A stretch of 64,000 nt of DNA from Monosporascus cannonballus. Taxonomy: Eukaryota; Ascomycota; Sordariomycetes; Xylariales. Numbering within the stretch: the first letter of the stretch is position 1; each line of letters opens with the position of its first letter. The position numbers were made by a program, and so were the translations under genes. A model generated the notes under the pieces. That model saw nothing but the letters and a program-made list of their open reading frames with translations, was not told the origin of the DNA and did no database searches. The DNA is taken from contig QJNS01000215.1 in the NCBI GenBank assembly GCA_004154925.1, forward strand, positions 1-64,000, given 5' to 3'. Below are positions 45,079 to 56,940 of the stretch, in pieces.

Positions 45079-46317
45079 TCAAGCCCCCGATCCGCCCTCG
45101 TCCTTCTTGTCCTGTATGCGCCGTCGCCTCCGGATCCGCACCGGCTTGGGCTCCCGCGGCAGCTCGACGGCCCTTACGCGGCGCTTGAGCAGGAACCTGC
45201 GCGACGGTTAGTTTAAACAATCAGGCAATTAACTAAGTCGCTGGAGTCAGTGAGCCAGCGACAGGCTCCTATAGTTGAGGGGATGCTGGTGGTTGGGGTG
45301 GTGGGGAAGGGCAAACTTACACCTCGTGTGCGTACTTCGTCTGCTCCTCGGACGATAGCGTCGCCCACTCTGGCGACTTCATGTACCGCATCTTCTCCCG
45401 CAGCTCCTCGGCGTTAGCCCTGCTGTTGCTGTCGTGCGCCGCCAGCACGCTTCGCGGGAGAGTCGCCGAGGCCGGCAGTGGGATATCGCGCATCAGGGGC
45501 CGAGGCAGCGCCAGCGGTGACGTCGACATGCTGCTGCCGCCTCCGCCGTCCCCGCCTTGCGTCGTGGCGGGCTGCTTCCCCTGTGCGGCGAGGGAGGGTG
45601 GAGGAGGACCGTCTCCGGGCTGCTGCTGCGGCGGCGATTGTGGCAACTCCGGTAGTAGCGGCGGTAGTGGGGCATCGATGGCGGAGTATGCGCCTCGGAT
45701 GCGGCGGAACTCGGAGGTCGAGACGATCCTCGGGCCAGAGGCCGAAGAAGAAGAAGCCGACGCTTTGGGGTCGGACGAGGAGAGCTGCAGTGCCAGCCTC
45801 TCGTACGCCTGCTCGTCACGGCGAAAGCGTCCCAGGGGCGTGCGGCTGCTACCGCTGCTGCCTGACGACGACGGCCGCGAGCCCATGGCCAGCAGGGAAC
45901 CGTGGCTCAACGGGACGCCATCCGCGTCCGGGTCGACGGCCGTGTCCGAGGAGACGTCGCTGGTGGGCTTAGAAGCCCTTGATGCGGTCTCCGGGTGGCG
46001 ATTCTCCCCGCTTGGACAGTGCGGAGGGTTTTCGAAGGAGGGGACGGCCCGGGTGTATCTTTTGGCGATGGTTAGAGATTAGATGCCCGTAGCAATTAGA
46101 TGAGACAGAGCTGACTTGATAGTTGATAGGCGAAGGGACAAGGCAGAAATAGGTAAACATGAGCATCGTAGTTATCTTACATTGCCCTCCCGTCGTCGCT
46201 CAGGCTGAGGACGGTGCCGCTCGGGGAGTAATCACGAAAGCAGCGGTCGCTGCCGATGCGGATGGATCTGTCGTCTGCGATCCCCTCATATTCGATGTCG
46301 TCGAACTCGGCGGCCAT
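45079..46317 (-). CDS. Hypothetical 330-aa protein, three exons
   Basis: Exons on the minus strand are 46317-46181, 46058-45321 and 45196-45079 (137, 738 and 118 nt; sum 993, exactly 331 codons). Introns have GTAAGA...CTAACCATCGCCAAAAG and GTAAGT...CTAACCGTCGCGCAG ends with CTAAC branch sites. The protein starts MAAEFDDIEYEGIADDRSIR and continues FENPPHCPSGENRHPETASR. It has a Ser/Pro/Gln-rich low-complexity centre and ends with a helical block (LREKMRYMKSPEWATLSSEE) and a very basic tail (FLLKRRVRAVELPREPKPVR, IRRRRRIQDKKDEGGSGA). The basic tail could be a nuclear signal or bind nucleic acid. No domain is recognised. Confidence 0.7.
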
Positions 46318-49300
46318 ATCGCCAACAACACACGGGGGGTTGAATCTCTTCGACAATGGAAGGGCGGTGGACTTGATAATAGGTAACTGACAGGTCAAGA
46401 AGTAACAAGAGGCCGAGGTCACAAGTAAATAGTTTACACAAAAATCAAGCTGCCGAAAGCGCCAACCATGTGTGGCGCCAGCTCCCCAAGCACCCAGCGC
46501 GCCTCCTATTTAATATTAAAGTCACTCCAAGAAGAGAATGTCCACGTGCGTGTGCGTGTGAGCGTGCGCGCGCCGTCTTTCCCTGTTATTCTGCAGAAGA
46601 CAGCAAGGGAAAGAGAGCGGCCCAACCTGGCGGACCAGACCGCGCTTTCGCTAGAGGCAGCAGGACCCGAGAGTTGGGTTCCGAAACATCGTCGAGTCCC
46701 AGCTTTCCTGTCGTTTATGACAGAAATACGATGTGACTTTTGATTATGTCACAGCACCAATTAGGGATGGGAGAAGATGGCGGGAAATTAGGAGGGGAAT
46801 GAAAAAGAGAAAAGCAAAGGGTGGACAAATAGGAAACCGGGCAAATTGTTCGATTTCGGAAGGTCTTGTCGTTTTGCAGCCGCTGCCAGCCAACAGCGTG
46901 GCCTAGCCTGGATCCCCGGCTCCCGGGCCGTGTGGCTGTATGCATACGGGGGAGGGTAATTAGCCCAGAATTATGTCAGCCCGCCGACGTCCGCACGACG
47001 GCCTTTCACGTATTCACTTGTTACTCGCGTGTTCTCTGAGGAGGGGAATACGCCTATCGTCCCTCGAATTAAAAGCCTCAGGCCCTGCGGGAATAAAGTA
47101 GCCAACAATAAGGGGAGTGACATCGCATTCTGCTCCAATGATTAAGTTCGGAAACGTGACATCGCGTCGCTTAGCGGCGTGGGGTCGAACCTTACCACCG
47201 GGGAACCGACCCGGAAATTCGGTTCTTACCATTTATACCGCTTCGTGCACCTCCGTGCAGCCGAATCTGCTTGGTTGATTGTTACTAAATGCCCCCTTCA
47301 CCGGGTTGCTGGTAGCGGCAGTTAATCACATACCTGTACGTATATCGATCCTTCATGCAGCCTTGCGGGAGTTGCGTCCGGGCACGTATGACGATAGGAG
47401 GCCCTGCATGTGAGCCGCTTTCCGAGCTGAGACAGTCTACTAGGCATTTACGTATCTTACCAACCGGGGCGCGTCGGTTAGCTGAACCCTTGCAGCATGC
47501 GTGAGGCAACTGGGCGAAAACGCCAAGACGAGGCGACCTGCCAGCTAGTACGCACGGCTAGTTCCCCCGGTGGCATTGATGGCAATCCCAGCTCTAGCCG
47601 GTTGGATGCCGCTATTGGCTCTGCCCTGACGGCCTGACAGCGCATACTGGAGTTTTTACACTTTACAAGCAGCGGTCAAAGCGCGTAAGTCGCAACAGGC
47701 GACTTTGCCATGGATCAATGGAGAAGCAGCTCCGGCTCGGTTACGTAGGTAATGAATTGTGACGACCCTTGCGCTGCCCCATACAAGATTAGAGCACGGT
47801 TTTGGGCTGTAACTAACCACCCACCCTGCTGCACTATCGGCGTCCGAAGATGAAACTCGCCAGGTGGGTTGCGAACGAATCACGAATCAACGCTCCATAA
47901 CAGTTGGCAGAAGTCCAGATACATCAAAATATCCCGATGCGAACACCGAGAGCACACGAGGACATGGAATATCCCCAAAGTAGGGACAATGCGAGCAGCC
48001 GTAAGTATCCTCTATTTTTTAGGTGTTTAGAATGCTTCTATCCTAATAGCTGGTTTAAGCCTGTGTCACACGTCTGTTGAATCACTACTCTGATAAACTC
48101 TCGTGGCTGCCCCAATGTGCAAATAGGGACACTGCACCCGACAGCTTGGGAAGGTCCACTGTCAGTGGAGCATTATCGAAGACTAGCGCCACAACTCCGC
48201 TTACACTCTCTGGATGGTTACGGCAGGGATTCAGGAAGAGGTCTAGATGTCCCCGAGCGGAGCTGGACCATTTGCATTAGCTAATAGGCCACCAGAACCC
48301 CTTAAGTGTGCACATAGATTCCGTAATTTACATGTTACGATCCCACCCCTATCGCCCAGCAGCAAGAAGGCTTGCAAGGCAACGTTCGGATATTAGCCGG
48401 AAAGAATTGAACATGTGTTGCGGACTTGCTCTGCTTCTCCGGCTGGCCACATTGTCAGCCACAGAGGCAGGGGCCAACTCAACAGTGCGCTCGTCCCCGT
48501 TCAAGTAAATCTTCGATTGCCAGCTTCGTATATAAATTACCGAGCAGGACATTTGTAGTCAGAAAACTTCCACCTCTTCCTCTGCGTAGCCCACGAGTCC
48601 ATCCCTCTGGCCGGGCAGCGAGGAGCAGGTTACGCTTACGTAATGTCGAACCCCTATAATGCGACCTAAACCTAGTGTAGTCGCACGTGCTGCTGCCTCC
48701 AACGCTGTCGATGCATTCTCAAAGTCGCGCGGCACATGGTACAAGGTTATTGCCGCCTGTGAACCGTTTCTTTTTAGATTCCCTAGGTTCAACGTGGAAG
48801 AGTGCTTAGTGAAGCTGTTGAACCTAGCAACGCCATGGCTTAGCTAGCTAACAGATTAGTGGAAATTGTTTTCTGTATTTCCGGTATTCCTATCCCTTCG
48901 TTACCACTATTTTTATATATATTTAAAGAGTTTTAGCTACCCTCATTTGCTTTTGGGACCTTCTGAACGGTCAACAACCTGTTAATACACACTTCTTTAG
49001 TTATGCTTTAGTGTATAATGTCAGGGTCTTATACAAGCCGAACTGGGCATTCCATGTGTGCACCTTTTACAAGTATCATGTAGTATCAGCATACGGAGAA
49101 AGGATTAAGATTTAATAGTTCTGTTAGCAGAAAAGCTTCCTGGCAATGCGGCACAGGCCTTAGAAGGTATCATAATTCACGGGCCGAACCTGCGTGTATC
49201 AAGATATCAAACAATTGCACTAAAACAAAGCACATTGACTAGATATAGGGAAATATGGTTAAGATACGAGGAAGTTAGTTTTCGACTCATCACAGTGCAA

Positions 49301-50241
49301 GAAACGAAAACCTCGCAGGTCATTCTCCCTTCCCGCAATGATTGGGCATCGTCATCGTAGCCCAAGGACATGTTTAAAGGAACCCAGGCATGAATCTGAA
49401 AGGCTACTAGCCATGGTTCGATGGAGATCATGGAGGTTCTATGGAACATTTGAAGATGTCGACTGGTATAAGTGTACTCACGTAGTGCCAAGGCGAGCGC
49501 ATGATGAGTTGATGTACCACAACGTCGACCAGCATGAAGCGTTGGACGCGAGTGTGGGAATTTGGGTTCGGGATTTCAAGTAGCGTGTCCAGCAGAAGCC
49601 TATCTCCGAAAGACGACGCCGTTAACTTCCCCAGACGCTTCATCCCGTCCATGCGATACTCTCGGAAACACCTTTAGTCGTCACATTTACCTTCAATAGT
49701 TGGCTTTGGCTGTGCGGAAATAGCAAACACCAAAACTCTAAAGGTTTGCGCATCTTTCAGGCAAGGAAGAGCGTCTCCTCTTCCAGCAATATATATATCT
49801 TAGACACCATGCCACAGCACAGCTCCTCTCCCTACTCCTTTCTCGTTCACGTTCCTTTGAAATTCTTCGAGGCCTGATTTTCGCGTCTGATATTCAATGC
49901 AATCATTCCACCGTCCGCTCATTGGAAATATATGTGTCATTTGACAATTTCTTGAACGTTTTGTTACCCCTGACAAGCATTACCAACAACACTGCCTTAT
50001 AGGGGACTCATCAGTTCGAGCACAGTAACCGTCTCAACGACCCTTGATTTGGAGCTCTGCGCCTGGATTTCTTCTGCTGTTACTCGCCCAGCCCAGCCAA
50101 ACATTCTGAGCTCCCACGTTTGAACTTCTTGAGATACACACTTCCTTTCTCGGAGGTCTAACGAGAAGCATCGGTATACCCCCTTATATTCACTCGCCGT
50201 CCTCGCCGAAGAGCACGCAACTAGACACACTGTTGACCGTC
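46318..50241. other. Gene-poor 3.9-kb stretch
   Basis: No gene can be supported. It contains a GTGTGCGTGTGAGCGTGCGCGCGC microsatellite-like run near 46551-46575. Short frames include 48413-48508 (31 aa with a signal-like start), 48659-48847 (62 aa, plus) and 49428-49652 (74 aa, minus), all without recognisable homology. It is not RIP-mutated. A TATA-like ATATATATAT at 49788-49797 and CT-rich DNA at 49826-49850 probably belong to the promoter of the next gene. A 22-codon uORF (ATG 49809) would lie in its 5' leader. Confidence 0.5.
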
Positions 50242-50844
50242 ATGGGGCTCTTCTATGCGGACGGTCTTCCCAGCTCGGCCGGATCCCAGGACTCCGACGC
50301 CAGCATCTTCCCCAATCCCGACGATCTCAGACTCGTCCAGCAGACTCCCGAGTCCGGGGCCCACGACAGCCGTCTACTTGCTCTAACCAATAGCTGGTGC
50401 GCGAAGATCAGCGAGCTCGCATACCTCATCCAACAGGACCACCCTGTTCCACGCGGTTTCGACTACCTTTGCGTCCAGCTCGCAGCGCTGCAGTACGGGA
50501 TGCGGAATGAGCTCAAAACTTGCCCTGTATGCGGGCCGGAATCTATCGAGCTATGTTTCGAGGTGCCAATTAAAGTCATCCGGTACCGTATTGCCGTCCT
50601 CGCGCTCGATGGTTTCAGTGCCTGGTTGACAGCCATGATCCACCGAGACCAAGCGGACTACAAGTCTGCTGATCCCAATCGTTATTTTCGCATCACCGTC
50701 TGGATTGACACACTTCGCCCTCCTCGGGCGCCTCCGAGTACCCCTTTGAGGACGAGCAACCCTCTTTTCTCTCTTGGCATTATCTTGTTTCTATTCATTC
50801 TCTTTCTAATCGCCTTTCGAAGTGCGAAGAATTTGAGATCCTAG
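50242..50844 (+). CDS. Hypothetical 200-aa tail-anchored membrane protein
   Basis: ATG 50242 (MGLFYADGLPSSAGSQDSDA) to TAG 50842-50844 is one exon. The frame extends three codons upstream to a TTG, which I do not use. The N-terminal 160 residues are soluble and contain CPVCGPESIELC, a possible metal-binding knuckle. A single hydrophobic segment (LGIILFLFILFLIAF, about residues 175-190) near the C-terminus is followed by the short basic tail RSAKNLRS. This topology fits a tail-anchored protein facing the cytosol. No family is recognised. Confidence 0.6.
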   Translation: MGLFYADGLPSSAGSQDSDASIFPNPDDLRLVQQTPESGAHDSRLLALTNSWCAKISELAYLIQQDHPVPRGFDYLCVQLAALQYGMRNELKTCPVCGPESIELCFEVPIKVIRYRIAVLALDGFSAWLTAMIHRDQADYKSADPNRYFRITVWIDTLRPPRAPPSTPLRTSNPLFSLGIILFLFILFLIAFRSAKNLRS

Positions 50845-52035
50845 GAGGAGCGAGATATCGAGGCCATCATCATGCATTTGCGGCCTGGTTGTCGGCGTAG
50901 CGGGCTATAATGCCATCATCTCCGTTAGTGGTCTTTGATACCATTTTACGAATCCTAAATTTCTTCAAACTATGTAACTGTTCCAGCCATATGACGCTTC
51001 GAATCTTGTAGTTTGTGTCAGACCACTGGTCAACCCACAGCCAGGCTAGTTGTCTTAGACTATTTTAAACTCATGGGGAAGATAGGCCATGGATTGTGTG
51101 AACGTTCAATGTCAGGTTGTTCCTACTGAGTCATAGACTACCTTGGTAATTACAATTGACAGTGCTAGCCATCTCAACTGAAGGAGGTAAGGTTGATAAT
51201 AACACAAAATATATAGATAATAGCTACCCTAGGTAATTTTAGCGCTATGCTGTCATTGCAGCCCAATACGCTGGACTGATGGGCTCAAAAGCAGCACAAC
51301 CTCTCGCATCTACGGTATACAGTCAGTCTCCATTCGTATCTATCCGCTTTGCGGGAACGCCTGCACTTCATGCATCCGACCACAGGATGTTAGCTTCCAA
51401 GGTGGGAGTCAGGCTTATGGATCGGTACCTAATCATAGGTAGACTACTGTTAGCTTCCGTCGCTAATCGTATTATCTCGTTGGCTGAAGTATGAGGTGGT
51501 GCAAGAATAGGGGTTCTTCAACCTGCCGGCCCTTGATGGCTTCTAACACTGCTCTATCTCAGCTGGCTTCTGGTTGGCATTTTTGCTCTATTTGCGAAAT
51601 GGCCGCATTGGTTATCTTGGAATATAGGTGGTTACACAAGATAATTCTCGCTGGGGCTGTGCAGGACGTCATCTGACAGGGCTCGGCCGCCCCGCTTGGG
51701 CGACGTCAACTCTTAACTCTATGGTTGATCCGGCGAAGTCAGGAACGACCTTCATATCGCACCTGCGTACTGAACGTCGCTACATCGCTCTAGCTTTAAT
51801 CTATATGTACATTCCATTCATTCTTGAATATAACATTGAAGGTCCAGTAGAGACGGTCTCAAGCAGTATATCTTGTAACCTTACTTCCCACTTCACCTAC
51901 ATAACATTACTTCCTATTTTACCTACGCTCGCCTCGTTCATTCCTATCTATCGCATCTATGGTCGATGCCTAATTCACTGGCCGTATTTTCCCTACCGCT
52001 AAGTGATTTCGTTGAATAAGAGGAAACTATCAACC
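50845..52035. other. Intergenic region upstream of the GRDP-like gene
   Basis: No gene is supported. Short frames at 51279-51494, 51491-51676 and 51628-52002 overlap and lack coding character. The last about 200 bp before the GRDP-like ATG are pyrimidine-rich (CTTACTTCCCACTTCACCTAC and similar), as in fungal promoters. Confidence 0.5.
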
Positions 52036-54871
52036 ATGAGCGCCCCGGGGGGTGCCTTGGACGGTGGAACTGCGGCCAAGCAGGAGAGATATGGTCTGGC
52101 TCCGCCCGCTTATACGCCTGTCGATAATGGCACGACACGCTCAGGTAAGCCCAACAATGCGACGCTCACTCCGGAAACCGTCGCGGAGCTCAACTCGGCG
52201 TTTTCCTCGCTGAACCTTCCGGCGTCGGTGGCCGACGTCTCTCCCGACTCCTGTATAGCACATCTCAAACTCCTCTCGGCCTTCCAATATCTCAAGGAAG
52301 ACGTAGGGTACACGGATGGGCTTTGGCAACTGTTCGACTCCCGCGCGCTGCCACCTCGGGAGAGACCTTGCCTCCATATCGGAAGAAGCGACGAGGAGGC
52401 TAGACGTGCAGGGGAGGATTGGGTTGCCAGGACCTTGGCTATGCTGCGTGAAAAGCGCTGGGCACTCTATGTTGCTAGGGCGGTGGATCGTTACGAAGCG
52501 TGGTGGGAGTCTTTCTCCAAAAATCCTCTGACGGAGGCCGATATGGAAAATGATGATCAGTCGAAATATTCAGAATTCACCGACGGAAAGGCGGAGACGC
52601 CGTTCGAGCCATCAATGCTGCCACCGGTGGGTATGAGCCCCTAAGACGAAACATGTCTATCCGTTGACTAACAACGCTAGATGTCTTGCTTGTCTGGCAC
52701 GCGCACATGCTCAATCCCAGGGCGTACCTCGAGGATTGCCTCCGGAACGGCCTAAAAGAGTTGTGGACGTTAGGGATCCCATGGAACTTGGTAAATGCAG
52801 CTATCGATGACAACTTCAACTATGATGTTTCGAACGAATGCAAAATCGCTTGGGAAACGAATACAGGGAGAAAATGGAATAATATGGACGATGACCCGAC
52901 AAAGACCCTCAAATGTCCCATATGCAAGGAGATCATTCAGATACCCTGGACGACGTGTGGTGAACCAGAGCATACCGGAAACCCTAGTCGGCGACATCCT
53001 GGGCTTGAAGGTAACGGGTATGGCGACGGAAACCTGGAGGTCCGCTGCCCGGGTTGCTGTTCGGCCATCAACCGCCAGTTGCTTGAATTCCGCAAATTCG
53101 TAAAGGACTTCGAGGGCCTCATGGCCTTTGGGCAACCCATGCCCGGCACGATACTGAGCATCCGGACGGGATTGCCGACCAGGATCCCTCGAGGCCCTGA
53201 GGGCAGCTCGTTCCCGCAGACCTTTCCGAATAGGCTACTGAAGAAACATTTAAACTGGACCATTATAGATCTGGTCAGACGAAGCCCCTTCAAAAGTCCA
53301 TCGATGGAAGATGTTCGCCAAGCCCTGGAAATTTCCCTCAATCCTAATAATAGCATTGTCTCGATGGTAGACGGCCAGTTGGAGTGGCAGAGCGTTCGTT
53401 ACAAACTTCCTTTGGCGTCTAGGGCTTACACGAGAAAGATGATGTCGCGGTATTGGGGCAATATCTCCTCTTTCACACTAGATCTAGCGGGTGCAGTCCA
53501 CCGGCAGGGAATTTTCACTGAAAAGATGCACAAGGTACGCCGCGGTTTCCCGTATGGCCCTGGCAGCCACTGACCCAGAAGTAGATCGACTGGCTCCACA
53601 GCCCAGCTGCGCGCGAGACCATGACACGCCTTATTAGGAAATATAGGCGGTTCACAAATATTATGGCTCGCCACCCCGACCACATCGTCGTCCCAACCCT
53701 TGATATTGATCTAGCATGGCATACTCAGCAGCTCACTCCTAGAGTGTACTTTGACTGGATGGTGAAAGAGACGGAGAAATTCATTGACCACGACGATAGG
53801 ATTGACGAGGTTAAATTGACGTGCGCTTTTGAATGGACCAGCAAGACGTACCAGGAGGAGTATAAAGAGGTGTATTCTGAATGCACGTGCTGGTACTGTG
53901 AGAGCATCCGCGCAAGCCATGCCTCGTCGCTCGGAAAACTTTTAGGCATTTCCAAGAACCAGAAAGGTGCGTCTCCTTTACCGCCATACCTTGGATGACA
54001 TACAGGCTGACTCAGTCTCCCTCCCTATAGTATCCGATTCCTTCCACGACACCAGACGCGCGAACCTCTGCCCCCCGGACGCGAGCGCGCACATCTCGGC
54101 CCACAGCTCCGTCAGGCTGGATGACGTCAGCTCGTTGCAAGCTGGGATCCGCCAGCAGAGACTCTTACGCATGGAGCAACATCTCGAAGAGAACTATAGG
54201 AAGGCACAGAAGCGCGCTCAGGAGAAGGGTCGCAAGCTTCCGCCCCTCGAGGAATATCGCCATGACCACTGGGGCTACCCATTTGTGATGTACGGGCCGT
54301 GGGTATGCAACTTCAAATGTCTCATTTCATTCCCCCCTACATCGCCTAATCCCTACCTTCCCCCCGTTCTTACCCCGAAAATCCCAACTTCGTCCCGGTT
54401 GTTGTACCTGCTGAACTGCCAGGATAGGGGAAGCCCGCTAACTCTAGGCCCACCCGACAGGCCTACCCGATCTACATGACGCCGGAGTTCTATGCTTGCG
54501 ACCCGGGCCGCGCCGTTGCGGGGACAGGAGCCGCCGGAGCCTGTGTCGGAGGGACCTGCGGTGGGGGCGCTGCCGCGGGCGCTTGCACCGGGGCCGATGC
54601 CGGCGGATGGGTGAGCGACGGCGGCTGTGGTAGCGTAAGTCCCTCTCCGTTATAGATCACTTCGTCGCTGATCACATTTGCAATAGTACGGCGGAACGTC
54701 CGGAAGCTGCGGCGGAGGTGCCATGTGTGGTGGTGGTGGTAGAGGAGGTGGTGGAGTCTGCGGTGGTGGTGGCGGCGGCGGAGGGGTAAGTGATCGCGCC
54801 CTTCATCCAGCGTGAGGCTCTAGTACCTGACTTCGTGATAGTGTGGCGGCGGCGGCGGCGGTGGTGGTTAA
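52036..54871 (+). CDS. GRDP-like (DUF1399) glycine-rich-domain protein, seven exons
   Basis: Exons are 52036-52630, 52681-53534, 53585-53966, 54031-54302, 54461-54634, 54687-54785 and 54842-54871, coding for 801 aa in frame throughout. Introns are 50, 50, 64, 158, 52 and 56 bp with GT/AG ends and CTAAC/CTGAC branch-like sites. The family marks are LLVWHAHMLNPRAYLEDC (Trp at residue 204) and DIDLAWHTQQLTPRVYFDWM (Trp at 528), which correspond to the paired W-H-x-H-M/W-H-T-x-Q motifs of plant and fungal GRDP proteins. Cys pairs CPICKE, RCPGCC and CTCWYC lie between and after. The last about 100 residues are Gly/Cys-rich and split over three small exons. The biochemical role is unknown; plant members are linked to stress responses. 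The fourth intron's acceptor is the least certain. Confidence 0.85.
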
Positions 54872-55628
54872 GGAGGGGGCCCAGGGTTCGCTTGCACCCC
54901 CTGCCCTTTGATCATCGGTTATCTGACTTGATGGCACTGGAAACTGCCCTCACAATCTTGTGAGGCTTGCATCGTTGGAGGCCCAAGACTCATATTCCTG
55001 TCCGAGACAGGACTTGGGAGAATGCTCGGGAGCCGACTTCCTCGGCTGGCGAACGGGACTGTGCCAAGTATATACATTTTCTATAAACATTAGAATTTCA
55101 CTACTCTCTTCTCACTGATGGCATGTCATCAGCGAGTATTGACAGGGTATTATACGTATCGCGGTGATTTCCACACGAGTATCTTAAAATCCCCTAGAAA
55201 GAATTCGGCCTCCCTCCTTAATGCTGGATGCTCATGGGACCCATGTTCTGCGTTAAAGTGGGTGCGTACATCAATACGACAAAGCGCCGTAAATGCCTTA
55301 TAACTTCTTATTAAAGAACTAGTTATAATCATATAAACCTCTGTAGCATACTCGGGCAAATCGGTACTCGGTATTATAGCCCAATGTGGACGTAAGTCTC
55401 AGCTCTATCATGTTACACTAGAGCTCTGACTCCCATAGGGTGCGACAGTCTAGTTATAGCTTATGTCTTGATGATCCCTCCAAAGCTCAGAGTGTTTATA
55501 TGGTTAGCTGGTATAATAGAATGGACCGGGCGTAAGTGCCATTTCCGTCTTTCACGTAATGCGATATACTTACTATGCAGTATACTCGCAACTGTTGCTA
55601 TGATCAGGCCCTGACCAAGACAATAGGG
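54872..55628. other. Intergenic region between the GRDP-like gene and the AT-rich block
   Basis: No gene is supported. The short frames at 55118-55303 (+) and 55150-55359 (-) are two readings of the same sequence. GC content falls towards 55690, where RIP-type AT-rich DNA begins. Confidence 0.5.
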
Positions 55629-55888
55629 TAGGGTTTGCACTACCCACCCACCCACGCTAAAATTTCCTACCACGGGTATCCGTGGGTGGGTAAAAATTTA
55701 CGTGGGTGCTTAACAGAGGTGCGTGGGTAAAATAAAATTACCTACGAACTAACCACTCGTAGATACCTAAAGTGCAAAGTGGTTAACCATCCGTAAGTAC
55801 CTATTTTAAAAATTAAGTACTTATTACATAAATATAACATAAATTATACGTTACGAAAATAATAACCATACGTAATTTAAGGCTATAT
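55629..55888 (+). mobile_element. hAT-like transposon terminus with subterminal repeats, cut by element D
   Basis: TAGGGTTTGCACTACCCACC at 55629 resembles a hAT terminal inverted repeat. Over the next about 160 bp the short motif ACGTGGGT or its complement ACCCACG recurs (55645-55735), with decayed forms (ACCACTCGTA, ACCATCCGTA) to 55795. Clustered subterminal motifs are typical of hAT transposase binding. The sequence grades into RIP-mutated DNA and is interrupted at 55888 by element D. The other terminus was not found. Confidence 0.4.
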
Positions 55889-56302
55889 TGTGACGAGCTA
55901 GGCGGTTTAACCAACTATTAAACCTTAAGTCGACGGGTTTATGTTGGCAGGAGTATCGTGGAAATCTGAGCAATAGATACAGTAATCGTGTCACATCTCT
56001 TAATACCGGGAATGCCTTATTGCAAATGATTGGTATTAATAAGTGTTGCAAGCTGAAATTATCTAAACTATGGAATTAATGAACGTATATATCCTTGATT
56101 CTTTAATCCTGTTAAGCCTGGCTTTACAGGCTTTACGATCGATCCTGTCGAGCCTGGCTTTACAGGCTTTACGATCGATCCTGTCAAGCCTGGCTCTACA
56201 GGCTTTACGATCGATCCTGTCGAGCCATCACATAACTTAATCCACCTGGCTTAATCGTTTATAACGACCGTTTCCGAGGCCGCAGCCCGTTAGGTTATAA
56301 TA
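55889..56302 (-). repeat. 3' LTR of chromovirus D (3 copies of the 36-bp unit)
   Basis: On the plus strand it begins TGTGACGAGCTAGGCGG and ends GGTTATAATA. The R-start motif AGCTTGCAAC is intact on the minus strand at 56054-56045. A TATA-like block (ATATATCC on plus, near 56084-56092) lies about 37 nt upstream of it in sense. It holds three full 36-bp units (56111-56218). Confidence 0.93.
56111..56226 (-). repeat. 36-bp hairpin tandem repeats in the D 3' LTR
   Basis: Three copies of a 36-bp unit occur, followed by a partial GTCGAGCC. Each unit contains the inverted repeat AGCCTG-GCTTTA-CAGGCT (6-bp stem) and the palindrome GATCGATC. The array lies in U3, upstream of the TATA box in sense. 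Confidence 0.9.
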
Positions 56303-56369
56303 CGATCCTCCCTTTTTATAATTTTCGTCCCGAAGATTTTTTTTTTCTGTAAGTTTTTTTTCTGTTATC

Positions 56370-56870
56370 ATGTCGGATCGTATTAAAAAATCGATTAACC
56401 GAAAAACGAAAAAACGAAATAACATGCTTAAATTAATTATTTCTCGAATTATGGATATGCTTATATGTTCTTATTATGCTCGTTGCGGGTTGCCTTTTTG
56501 CCGAATTTCTTTATCGGATTTTTTTCGGTACAAAAAATACGTAACGCAAAATTAAGGCCTTTATAACGTTAACGGTTTTTCCACTTTTTAACTTAAAAAA
56601 TTCGTTTCCAACTATCTTAAGGTTAAAACGGAACTTAAAAAAGCTAAGGAGGAAACGAAATAGGCGTAAGCTAAGGTTCGTCGTTTTCGAATACAAAAGA
56701 AATTATGGGCTGACCGTATAATACGCATATTATTTCGTAGGCTTCGGTCCCTGGAAAAGTTGGATAAGTTAGAACGTTAAGAAAAACAGGCCGTACTGGA
56801 GGCCGTCAAGGCCATAACGGCAGAAGCTGCACCTTCTTTTAACTGGTCCAACCTGGAGTTCACGAATTAA
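56370..56870 (+). pseudogene. Antisense ORF of chromovirus D: cysteine-type motif plus helical region
   Basis: It is plus-strand, thus opposite to gag-pol: ATG 56370 (MSDRIKKSINRKTKKRNN) to TAA 56868-56870, 167 codons. The first 61 codons are open; five later in-frame stops (TAA/TAG) sit where CAA or CAG would fit. It contains MLICSYYARCGLPFC and RYKKYV, then a Lys/Glu/Leu helical stretch (LKVKTELKKAKEETK, RSLEKLDKLER) and the end NWSNLEFTN. It shares the MS-R start, the Cys block, RYKKYV and the helical tail with the antisense ORF of A. It is convergent with pol, 70 bp apart, and its 5' end is next to the 3' LTR, whose reverse strand could hold its promoter (inference). Confidence 0.6.
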
Positions 56871-56940
56871 TCGTTTATTAATTAAGGGGTTTTTAACCCT
56901 GCCGATTTCGGCATTATTAATGAAAAAATTTTAATAGGCG

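Noticed and set aside
45381..46082. 233-aa plus-strand ORF
   Set aside because: It is opposite the three-exon minus gene, whose exon sum is exactly in frame with good splice signals; the plus frame is a Ser/Arg/Gly-rich shadow.
46470..46743. Two overlapping plus-strand ORFs of 88 and 91 aa
   Set aside because: They are two frames of the same low-complexity, CpG- and microsatellite-rich DNA with no coding signature.
48413..48508. 31-aa frame beginning MCCGLALLLRLATLSATEAG, a possible secreted peptide
   Set aside because: It is very short, with no promoter-like context and no conserved feature; the support is too weak for a gene call.
49428..49652. 74-aa minus-strand ORF with an ATG start
   Set aside because: It has no recognisable family and no intron or promoter context, and it overlaps other open frames in the same stretch.
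49809..49877. 22-codon uORF upstream of the tail-anchored protein gene
   Set aside because: The transcript start is unknown, so it cannot be shown to lie in the leader.
56111..56226. 36-bp direct repeats with internal palindromes, at first sight like a CRISPR array
   Set aside because: There are no spacers; units abut directly and the array lies inside an LTR of a eukaryotic element.
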